From Spirochaeta sp. (lineage in GTDB: Bacteria; Spirochaetota; Spirochaetia; DSM-2461), in assembly GCA_030592625.1 (NCBI GenBank), contig JAUVIY010000048.1, positions 1-12,046 on the forward strand: a stretch of DNA of 12,046 bases, given 5' to 3'. The notes beneath the pieces were generated by a model. It was not told where the DNA came from and made no database searches. It was given only the letters and a program-made list of their open reading frames with translations. Positions 6,037 to 12,046 of this stretch are shown here, piece by piece. A program made the translations under genes and the position numbers. Numbering within the stretch: the first letter of the stretch is position 1; each line of letters opens with the position of its first letter.

Positions 6037-6386
6037 ACATCCGGGAATTCCTCATGCTCATGGGCGTCGTTACAGCCAGTGCCTCGGGACAGCTTCTGCT
6101 CCGATGTGGAGCGGCATCCTGGATAACCCAACGGGGAATAAGCAGATTCATATTCAGCGTTCTGAAAGGACCCTCTCCTCCGGCACTGTTGCTGGTCCTT
6201 GGCGCTCCCCTGCTTTACTGGAAAGTACTGGAAACCGTACCCCTTTCACAGGCATTTGCCGTTACGGCGCTTACCGGAATATTGATACAAATCGGCGGCC
6301 GCTTTCTGCTCAAGGAGAAACCGTCCCGCCGAATCATCATCGGAGCTCTGCTATGCTGCGCCGGGATTGCCATATGGGGATTGTAA
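6033..6386 (+). CDS. SMR/EamA-type four-helix membrane protein, ArnF-like partner
   Basis: A 117-residue inner-membrane protein, the partner of the preceding gene. Four helices are predicted at about 6-25, 50-64, 72-92 and 101-117. SASGQLLLRCGA in helix 1 and the segment PLSQAFAVTALTGILIQIGGRFLLKEKPSRR are typical of the EamA/SMR fold: a Pro-Leu-Ser helix start, then a basic loop before the last helix. Two adjacent non-identical half transporters normally form an antiparallel heterodimer, as in ArnE/ArnF. GGAG lies seven bases before the ATG. The ATG overlaps the stop of the first SMR gene, and the 3' end is overlapped by the glycosyltransferase gene, so expression of the three is probably coupled. 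Confidence 0.78.
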   Translation: MNIREFLMLMGVVTASASGQLLLRCGAASWITQRGISRFIFSVLKGPSPPALLLVLGAPLLYWKVLETVPLSQAFAVTALTGILIQIGGRFLLKEKPSRRIIIGALLCCAGIAIWGL

Positions 6387-7150
6387 TTCCCCGTTTTTCA
6401 ATTGTTATCCCGGTCCGTAACGGCGTTTCAAGGCTTTCTGAGCTGATTGGAGTCCTGGATGACCTCTCGGCGCCTTCAGGTGATCTTGTTCTTGTTGACG
6501 ACGGCAGCGTGGACGGGAGCTGGAATGTCATTCGCCGATATTCCAACCGACAGTCCCGAAATCTGATTCCGATTCGCGGCATCAGACTGAACAAAGGGAG
6601 GGGTCAACAGTCCGCCCTCCTGGCCGCTCTCACCATCTGCAGGAACCGTCCCGTCATCACCATGGATGACGATCTGGCCCATCCGGCTGAAACCATACCC
6701 CGATTACTTGAGGCCCTGGAAAACGGTGCCGATCTGGCCTATGCCGATCCACCCCGGCGTCCGGGCTCACCTCTTCGCAGTCTGGTTTCCCGCTTACATC
6801 AGATCCACATGTCCCTGATCACCGGATCATCGATTGCCGTCCGGGTGGGAAGCTACCGGTCCATGTCTTCCGGGCTGATAGACCGCATACTCTCGGAGCC
6901 GGTGACTTTTCCATATATATCCGCCCAGGCACTCACTCTCCGTCCCGCACCCCGGGTCGTCATGGTTGTTAGCGCCGAGTGGAAAGCAGGGGCTCAAGGA
7001 CATTTCACGATAGCTCAACTGCTGAGGCTGGAATACAGGCTGGCCGCCGCCTACGGACTTCCAGGCAGATCGAAACTCCACCGTAAACGGTCTACAGTCA
7101 GCGCCGCACAGAAGGCAGCCGGATGGATCGCCGAGGTGACTTCTCGATGA
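6353..7150 (+). CDS. Family 2 glycosyltransferase, DPM1/ArnC-type polyprenyl-phosphate glycosyltransferase
   Basis: It is predicted to move a sugar from a nucleotide donor to a polyprenyl phosphate on the cytoplasmic face of the membrane. The protein is 265 residues. The GT-A fold opens with FSIVIPVRNG (15-24). VDDGS is at 48-52 and the metal-binding MDDDLAHPAETIPRLLEAL at about 104-122, a pattern of the DPM1/ArnC/GtrB group. The acceptor-side block WKAGAQGHFTIAQLLRL (210-226) resembles the R-x-x-G-x-S-x-Y region of that group. ArnC and GtrB carry C-terminal membrane helices; none are seen here, so it is soluble or peripheral like DPM1. I chose ATG 6353 because GGAG lies seven bases upstream; ATG 6374, with a poor ribosome site, is the alternative and leaves the domain intact. 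It overlaps the second SMR gene by 34 bases. Confidence 0.85.
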   Translation: MLRRDCHMGIVIPRFSIVIPVRNGVSRLSELIGVLDDLSAPSGDLVLVDDGSVDGSWNVIRRYSNRQSRNLIPIRGIRLNKGRGQQSALLAALTICRNRPVITMDDDLAHPAETIPRLLEALENGADLAYADPPRRPGSPLRSLVSRLHQIHMSLITGSSIAVRVGSYRSMSSGLIDRILSEPVTFPYISAQALTLRPAPRVVMVVSAEWKAGAQGHFTIAQLLRLEYRLAAAYGLPGRSKLHRKRSTVSAAQKAAGWIAEVTSR

Positions 7151-8430
7151 AGAATGAAAGTTGTCTCGTCCTCGGCGGCGGTTCCGGTCAGCTGTCCCTC
7201 ATCCGGCGTCTCAAGGAGAAAGGAATACACGTTGTACTGCAGGACCGTAATGCCAAATGCCCCGCCCGATTCATGGCTGATGAGTTCGTAACGGCCGACA
7301 CCTGCAATTCCGAAGCAGCCGTTGAATCCGCCAGACGATTCAAGGTGGATTCCGTACTCACCTCAGGCACCGATCAACCGGTACTGGCGGCAGCCCGGGC
7401 CGCCGGGGAGCGGGGATGTCCGACTCTTATATCCTCGGAAACGGCTCTGGCGGTAACCGACAAAGAAATAATGAAATCAGCACTCGTCAGAGCCGGTTTG
7501 AATACTCCGAAATACTGTTTTGCCGGGCCTGGAGACGGTGCGGAAGTTCTGAAGGGACTTAAATCTCCCATTGTCGTCAAACCCGTGGACAGTCAGGGAC
7601 AGAGGGGTGTGGTGAGGCTGGAATCCTCCCGGGATTTCCTGAGATACAGGGACGCTTCCCTGAAATGGTCCAGGAGAGGACGATTGATTATCGAAGAATA
7701 CCACCCGAACCGGGAAATAACCGTTTCAGGCTGGGTATACAGAGGTGAGACGAGTATCTGGGCCGTCACCGATCGGGTAACACGGGATTTTCCCCCTCAT
7801 ATCGGGCTCTGCCTGGCCCATCGCTACCCATCTGCCTATGCGGCGTCCCATCGCAGTGAAATCCGGAATCTGACCCGGAAATGCGTGAGAGCTCTTGGAA
7901 TTGAAAACGGCCCGCTCTATTTCCAGTTTCTCATCACCGACTCGGGAATCCTCATCAACGAGACCGCTGCAAGGTTGGGCGGGGCCTATGAGGATATATC
8001 CCTGCCGCCGGTCTGCGGGACCGATCTGAATGAGATACTCATCGGCGGTGCTATGAAAGGGTATGCCGATCCTGAGAAAACGGAATACGGATTCCCCGTT
8101 GATGCCGCATCTTTCGCAGTCCCGCTGATGTTCTGCCGGCAGGGAAGAATCGCATTCACTGCTGAAGAGAAACCGGTCCTGAGCTTTCCCGGAGTGACGT
8201 CCTTCCGTTATCTGCTTGCCAAAGGAACCGTCATCGGCCCTCCGACGAATTCGGTTCAGCGTGCAGCGTACATGGTGGTTCATGGGGATACACCAGCGGA
8301 GGTCAACAGAATACTGCGCCGGACCTGGCCCCGTATCCGTCTGAAGAACCGGGAGGGTCGTCAATTAATCCGTAAAACGTTAGGCTATGCCCTGATTCCC
8401 AATTGTGAGCAGTCTGATGAAATTCGTTGA
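7147..8430 (+). CDS. ATP-grasp carboxylate-amine/thiol ligase family enzyme, substrate unknown
   Basis: ATP-grasp enzymes activate a carboxylate as an acyl phosphate and join it to an amine or another nucleophile. The protein is 427 residues. Residues 1-105 are the pre-ATP-grasp Rossmann-like domain (LVLGGGSGQ at 7-15, then LTSGTDQPVLAAARAAGERG near 71-90). Residues 106 to about 300 are the ATP-grasp domain: Lys145 in VVKPVDSQGQRGVV, the hinge IIEEY at 181-185, and the Mg-binding FLITDSGILINETAARLGG at 261-279, whose N-E-x-A-x-R pattern resembles PurK. About 100 further residues (325-427) form a C-terminal region also seen in PurK-like proteins. This is unlikely to be PurK itself given length, context and the poor match in the N-terminal domain. 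AGGTGA lies upstream of the ATG, which overlaps the glycosyltransferase stop (ATGA). An ATG at 7123 is less likely. Confidence 0.83.
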   Translation: MKNESCLVLGGGSGQLSLIRRLKEKGIHVVLQDRNAKCPARFMADEFVTADTCNSEAAVESARRFKVDSVLTSGTDQPVLAAARAAGERGCPTLISSETALAVTDKEIMKSALVRAGLNTPKYCFAGPGDGAEVLKGLKSPIVVKPVDSQGQRGVVRLESSRDFLRYRDASLKWSRRGRLIIEEYHPNREITVSGWVYRGETSIWAVTDRVTRDFPPHIGLCLAHRYPSAYAASHRSEIRNLTRKCVRALGIENGPLYFQFLITDSGILINETAARLGGAYEDISLPPVCGTDLNEILIGGAMKGYADPEKTEYGFPVDAASFAVPLMFCRQGRIAFTAEEKPVLSFPGVTSFRYLLAKGTVIGPPTNSVQRAAYMVVHGDTPAEVNRILRRTWPRIRLKNREGRQLIRKTLGYALIPNCEQSDEIR

Positions 8431-9382
8431 AAATGATAATCGATTCCCACTTCAAAATATCATGGTAATACTCGCTGTATTGCTGGTATCGAGCCTGGTT
8501 ATATCTTGCACTCCAAAAGCCAGAGGTATATCCCTCACCGAACAGTACGGTCTGGCCTATGCTCCGATAACGGCTGCCCGCCTTAAAGGCTGGTTCGAGG
8601 AAGAAGTGCCCGATGTTGAATTCAAATGGCAGACTGCAGGTAATGCCGCTGCTGTCCGGGAAGCTATCCTGGCCGGCCACCTCGACGGCGGATTCATGGG
8701 TATTCCACCTTATCTCATCGGCCGGGACCGGGGAATGAAATGGACGGCTGTTGCCGCCGTCGCCGAAGCCGAACTGGGACTCGTAACGATACGTCCCGGT
8801 ATCGACTCCGTCGGAAATATTCCGGAAGATTTGCGCATCGCCCTGCCGCAACCGGGAAGCATTCAGCACATACTCCTCGCCATGGCGGCGGAAAAGGAAA
8901 TCGGTGATGCGGCGGCTTTCGACAACCGGCTTGTCACACTCAGCCATCCTGATGGACTGAGTGCCATGATATCGGGAACCGAGGTAGAAGCTCACTTCAC
9001 CTCCCCCCCCTATCTTCAGAAAGAACTGGAATCGACTGACGCCAGGCTCATCCTTGACGGAGAAACGGCTTTCGGCGGTGAGTTCACTTTCATCATCGCA
9101 GTTCTCTCTGATTCATTCATCGAATCTCATCCCGAAGCCGTTGAGGGTATCCGTCGGGCTATCCGACGCGGTGCCGAATGGCTGAATAAATATCCTGAGG
9201 AGGCTGCAGAATTTCTGGCCCCTCATTACCGTATGGAAGAAACGGAACTGAAAAAAATTCTGCTCTCTGATGCTCTTTCTTACGGTGGTGATATCCGGGG
9301 CATGTATGCCTTCCGGGACTTCATGAAAGAACGGAAATATTTAAACAGCACTCTGCAGGACCATGAACTTATCCTCCCATGA
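8417..9382 (+). CDS. ABC transporter substrate-binding lipoprotein, NMT1/SsuA/TauA-like
   Basis: It binds a small substrate outside the inner membrane and delivers it to the permease encoded next. The protein is 321 residues. The signal peptide ends with the lipobox VISC (Cys31). The mature part follows the NMT1/THI5-like plan: YGLAYAPITAARLKGWFEEE near the start, GNAAAVREAILAGHLDGGFMGIPPYLIG in the first lobe, then a hinge and second lobe with PQPGSIQHILLAMA and AHFTSPPYLQKELE. Relatives bind nitrate, alkanesulfonates, taurine or thiamine precursors, so the substrate cannot be assigned. I chose ATG 8417 (overlap of 14 bases with the ATP-grasp gene, weak GAG upstream). GTG 8405 and ATG 8462 are alternatives; the last would leave no basic residues before the hydrophobic core. 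Confidence 0.87.
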   Translation: MKFVENDNRFPLQNIMVILAVLLVSSLVISCTPKARGISLTEQYGLAYAPITAARLKGWFEEEVPDVEFKWQTAGNAAAVREAILAGHLDGGFMGIPPYLIGRDRGMKWTAVAAVAEAELGLVTIRPGIDSVGNIPEDLRIALPQPGSIQHILLAMAAEKEIGDAAAFDNRLVTLSHPDGLSAMISGTEVEAHFTSPPYLQKELESTDARLILDGETAFGGEFTFIIAVLSDSFIESHPEAVEGIRRAIRRGAEWLNKYPEEAAEFLAPHYRMEETELKKILLSDALSYGGDIRGMYAFRDFMKERKYLNSTLQDHELILP

Positions 9383-10157
9383 TAGTCGGCGGTATATCCG
9401 GCTGCGCTGGCTCTGGCTAATTGCACTGTTTCCTTTGTGGGAATTGATCCGCCGGTCATTCGGAGTCAATCCGCTGCTGATGCCGCCCCTGGCCGAAATC
9501 TTCAGGGAATTCGTACATGGCATCACAGGAGGCAAGCTCGCGGCAAGATGGCTCCTGTCTATGGCACTGGTTTCCGGAGGGCTTGCTGCAGGAACAGTAT
9601 TGGCCATGATTCTGGTACTGATATCCGGAACCGGACGAGCCGCTTCGTCATGCCTCTCATTGATATCGTCTCTTATGCATCCCCTGCCGGGTCTGGCCAT
9701 TCTGCCACTGGTTATCCTCTGGTTCGGTACCGGCACTGACGCCGTTATGTTCATCATTATTCATGCGGTACTCTGGCCCATCTTCGTTAATCTGGAATCA
9801 GGCGTCCGTTCTCTGGCACCGGCCTGGGAAATCTATGCGAGGATTCTCAATCTCGGCCCCTGGAAGGCATTCATTCACATCTCGTTGCCCGGGTCATTTC
9901 CCCATCTCATATCAGGATTACGTACAGGATGGGCCCGTTCATGGAGAGCTTTTATTGCCGCTGAAATGGTATTCGGGGCTGTAGGTGCCCTCGGAGGCCT
10001 GGGCTGGCAGATCTTCGAAAGTCGGGTGATGATGGACACTGCCGCCCTGTATTCCGCCCTTCTTGTCGTGATGCTGACAGGTATGGCGATGGAGGAACTT
10101 ATCCTGGCTCGATGGGAGAATAAGGTGAGGCGAAAATGGGGAGAACTTCAAACATGA
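9363..10157 (+). CDS. ABC transporter permease, SsuC/TauC-like
   Basis: The inner-membrane channel of the importer; 264 residues, normal for the BPD_transp_1 family, with about six helices (roughly 13-30, 62-88, 100-120, 126-143, 192-215 and 225-245). The loop that docks to the ATPase is clear at about 156-187: ARILNLGPWKAFIHISLPGSFPHLISGLR, with the Gly and the I-x-LP of the EAA motif. GLRTGWARSWRAFIAAEM is the SsuC/TauC signature that follows it. The gene overlaps the binding-protein gene by 20 bases and the ATPase gene by 22 bases. The ribosome site (GCAGGA) is close to the ATG, so translation probably depends on coupling to the gene before. Confidence 0.92.
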   Translation: MNLSSHDSRRYIRLRWLWLIALFPLWELIRRSFGVNPLLMPPLAEIFREFVHGITGGKLAARWLLSMALVSGGLAAGTVLAMILVLISGTGRAASSCLSLISSLMHPLPGLAILPLVILWFGTGTDAVMFIIIHAVLWPIFVNLESGVRSLAPAWEIYARILNLGPWKAFIHISLPGSFPHLISGLRTGWARSWRAFIAAEMVFGAVGALGGLGWQIFESRVMMDTAALYSALLVVMLTGMAMEELILARWENKVRRKWGELQT

Positions 10158-10918
10158 TGCCGGTAAAGCCGGCTCTGGAACTGAGAAAACTGACCCGTCG
10201 ATGGCCCGGAAGAGAATCGGTTTTCTCAGGACTCTCACTCTCCGTATCCCGGGGAAAAATTACTTGTCTTCTGGGGCCTTCCGGCTGCGGGAAGTCGACC
10301 CTGCTCCGCTGTGCCGCGTCCCTGGATACTGTGGAATCCGGGCAGATATTTATCGACGGCGAGCCGGTTACCGAACCATCACCAGGCAGACAGCTGATTC
10401 TGCAGGATGACAGGCAGCTCTTACCCTGGCTGAGTGTAAAGGACAATGTTTCCTTTCCGGTGAGGATGGGGAGCGCCTGTGGTACGGGAATCGCCGATTC
10501 GGAAGAATTGCTCAGTCTGGTGGGTCTGGCAGACGCCGGGTCCCTTTTTCCTGCTCAGCTGTCGGGCGGCATGAAGCAGCGGGCGGTACTTGCCCGGGCC
10601 CTGGCCGCTGAACCGGGGATACTGCTCCTTGATGAACCCTTCGCGGCACTGGACAGTGAAATCCGTAAACGCCTTCACGTGGTGCTTAAAGATATTCACC
10701 GTGAAAAAAACCTGACGATACTCCTGGTGACACATGATGTCGCCGAGGCTTTGATATTGGCCGATACCATCATTTACATGGATTCTCAAGGTTTATTAAG
10801 TCCTCCGGAGGAGAATCCTCTGAGAAATAAACGGGATGCTGAAAGCAATGATTTCTTCAGAGAGACGGTTCGTATGCGCCGTCGTTACGAATCATTGGTC
10901 GATGCGGTAAATGTCTAA
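10136..10918 (+). CDS. ABC transporter ATP-binding protein, SsuB/TauB-like
   Basis: The cytoplasmic motor of the importer, 260 residues and complete. Walker A GPSGCGKST is at 47-55, the Q-loop Gln90 in LILQDDRQLLPWLSV, the signature LSGGMKQR at 142-149, Walker B ILLLDEP at 162-168, the D-loop ALD at 171-173 and the switch His200 in LLVTHDVAEA. The Q-loop followed by LLPWLSV-x-DNV is typical of the nitrate/sulfonate/taurine group, in agreement with the two preceding genes. GGTGAGG lies five bases before the ATG at 10136. It is the last gene of the operon on this strand, and its 3' end overlaps the convergent gene by 27 bases. Confidence 0.94.
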   Translation: MGRTSNMMPVKPALELRKLTRRWPGRESVFSGLSLSVSRGKITCLLGPSGCGKSTLLRCAASLDTVESGQIFIDGEPVTEPSPGRQLILQDDRQLLPWLSVKDNVSFPVRMGSACGTGIADSEELLSLVGLADAGSLFPAQLSGGMKQRAVLARALAAEPGILLLDEPFAALDSEIRKRLHVVLKDIHREKNLTILLVTHDVAEALILADTIIYMDSQGLLSPPEENPLRNKRDAESNDFFRETVRMRRRYESLVDAVNV

Positions 10919-12046
10919 TCCCCAATCGGATCTGTTCATGAAAGGAACAATCCTCATCGCATAATTCGGGAAAGGCTCACTGGCTACGGGAACTCCCCTG
11001 TTTACTATGATTTCCAGCAATGCCGGATACCACCGGGGATTACCATAAATACCATTCCAGACCGGACGAGTGTTATAAATGAGTTCCAGTTCTTCAGGCA
11101 GAACGATCCATCGGACATCATATTCATCAATCAGGGATTCGAGGCTGCCGGCTTGGTTATTGAGATTTTCGAGGTCTCTCCAGATAACAAGTCTGTCGTA
11201 CTCAAATGCAAATGCGGTATTCAGATTCGCCAGCACCCTCCCCTCTCCATTGATGTTTCCTTTCAGAAACTGAATATAGGATCGGTAGGACTGTGTTTTA
11301 ATCGATTCAGAAAGCGTCTTTACAGTGGAGAAACACAAGAACAGCACTGCGAGAAGTAAGACCGTCGGTATCAAAACCTTTCGACATATGAATCTCAGGA
11401 CCACAGGCCTCCAGTTTACAGTTCGTCTGAAAATCGTTGTTCTCAAATCTGAACTGAATAGGGCAAATCCAAAAAGAAGATACGCCGCAGGCATCAGAAA
11501 AGTGATTGTCGGCGGACCATATTTCCCAACCATCACCATAGCTGCCGTCAGGGCGATAGGAACCGAGAGGAGGTGAATAGTTGTTTCCCGGTGGTTCCGG
11601 GAGAACGGTAACAGCAGGTGCAATGTTGTCATCAGAAACCCCAGAGACCCAAGGACAAACTGAGACCTGACATCTGCCAGATAATAAGTTCCGGCTCTGC
11701 CGCCCCACATTTTTCCCAGAAATCGCGGTAAGCCGATGAGCTTCGTGAGAAACGAATCTCCGGTACCGACAGTATCTCCGAAGCTTATGTAATGCAATAG
11801 GAATTCGGCATCCATCAGAAAACTGAATCCTATGGCAGCTGCAGCGGATCCTCCCAGTATTGCAGCAAAGATGAACCCATCTCTGATTTTGCATTTTGTT
11901 TCCCTATAGGAGGTGGAGGAGAAGAAGTTGTCCAACAGATACATCATTCCGACTGGAATGGCGACAATGAAGGCATTGGGATGAATGAAAACCGCAGAGG
12001 CCAGCGGCAGTGCCACAATCCACGGCCTGCGGCCTCGGCTTTTCAA
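10892..12046 (-). CDS. Polytopic membrane protein, probable GT-C glycosyltransferase, N-terminus beyond the window
   Basis: Only the C-terminal 384 residues are present; the frame is open to the right edge. Visible membrane segments include IVALPLASAVFIHPNAFIVAIP, FIFAAILGGSAAAAIGFSFLM, FVLGSLGFLMTTLHLLL, LLSVPIALTAAMVMVG, ITFLMPAAYLLFGFALF and VLIPTVLLLAVLFLCFS. After these comes a soluble domain of about 150 residues, expected outside the inner membrane (DEYDVRWIVLPEELELIYN, PNYAMRIVPFMN). Helices plus a C-terminal extracytoplasmic domain fit the GT-C fold (ArnT/PMT-like), which uses polyprenyl-phosphate sugars as donors. The catalytic acidic residues expected in the first outer loop are off the window, so this call is moderate. 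The neighbouring GT2 and SMR pair support it. It could instead be another polytopic envelope protein. Confidence 0.65.
   Translation of the reverse strand: MKSRGRRPWIVALPLASAVFIHPNAFIVAIPVGMMYLLDNFFSSTSYRETKCKIRDGFIFAAILGGSAAAAIGFSFLMDAEFLLHYISFGDTVGTGDSFLTKLIGLPRFLGKMWGGRAGTYYLADVRSQFVLGSLGFLMTTLHLLLPFSRNHRETTIHLLSVPIALTAAMVMVGKYGPPTITFLMPAAYLLFGFALFSSDLRTTIFRRTVNWRPVVLRFICRKVLIPTVLLLAVLFLCFSTVKTLSESIKTQSYRSYIQFLKGNINGEGRVLANLNTAFAFEYDRLVIWRDLENLNNQAGSLESLIDEYDVRWIVLPEELELIYNTRPVWNGIYGNPRWYPALLEIIVNRGVPVASEPFPNYAMRIVPFMNRSDWGLDIYRIDQ

Noticed and set aside
6104..6352. N-terminal extension of the glycosyltransferase back to 6104
   Set aside because: This stretch is out of frame with, and inside, the second SMR gene; its translation is low-complexity and unlike GT2 proteins, whose domain begins at FSIVIPVRNG.
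7726..8995. Two long reverse-strand open frames across the ATP-grasp and binding-protein genes
   Set aside because: Both lie opposite well-supported genes with complete motifs and show no family features of their own.

Overview
The window looks like chromosomal DNA from a fermentative spirochaete of the Spirochaeta/Treponema group. The main reason is the reverse-strand cluster at the left edge: V-type ATPase subunit E, then a DUF2764 protein, then subunit A. This is the gene order of the Borrelia/Treponema V-ATPase operon. A D-lactate dehydrogenase and short spirochaete-style lipoboxes (LSSC, VISC) fit that reading. GC content is moderate, and I see no RNA genes, CRISPR arrays, insertion sequences or phage genes.

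Layout. (1) 1-1997, reverse strand: atpE, the DUF2764 gene and the 5' part of atpA. The atpA reading frame is interrupted by an in-frame TAG at 61-63 and resumes in the same frame with typical subunit A sequence up to the window edge. (2) 1998-2236: a divergent intergenic region with a likely atpE promoter, a 41-base imperfect palindrome and a possible leaderless promoter for the next gene. (3) 2237-2968, forward: a FatA-like acyl-ACP thioesterase with an in-frame TGA at 2495-2497 and a histidine where the catalytic asparagine is expected. (4) 3072-4079: ldhA. (5) 4127-4855: a lipoprotein of unknown function. (6) 5056-5619: a Lys-rich protein of unknown function. (7) 5671-10918: seven tightly packed forward genes, namely two four-helix SMR/EamA (ArnE/ArnF-like) proteins, a DPM1/ArnC-type glycosyltransferase, a PurK-like ATP-grasp enzyme, and the lipoprotein, permease and ATPase of an NMT1/SsuABC-type ABC importer. 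All of these except the first SMR gene overlap the gene before them. (8) 10892-12046, reverse: the C-terminal part of a polytopic GT-C-like glycosyltransferase whose 3' end overlaps that of the ABC ATPase gene.

How the genes may work together. The soluble GT2 enzyme, the paired SMR proteins and the convergent GT-C enzyme are the three classical parts of a polyprenyl-phosphate-sugar route: make the lipid-linked sugar in the cytoplasm, flip it, then transfer the sugar outside. Embedding an ATP-grasp ligase and a complete ABC importer in the same overlapping operon is unusual. It suggests that an imported small acid or amine is attached to the sugar or its carrier. This is inference from gene order and families; the substrate cannot be read from the sequence.

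The two interrupted conserved genes at the left end, about 2.4 kb apart, are the other notable signal. They may be real decay, suppressed nonsense codons or sequencing error.
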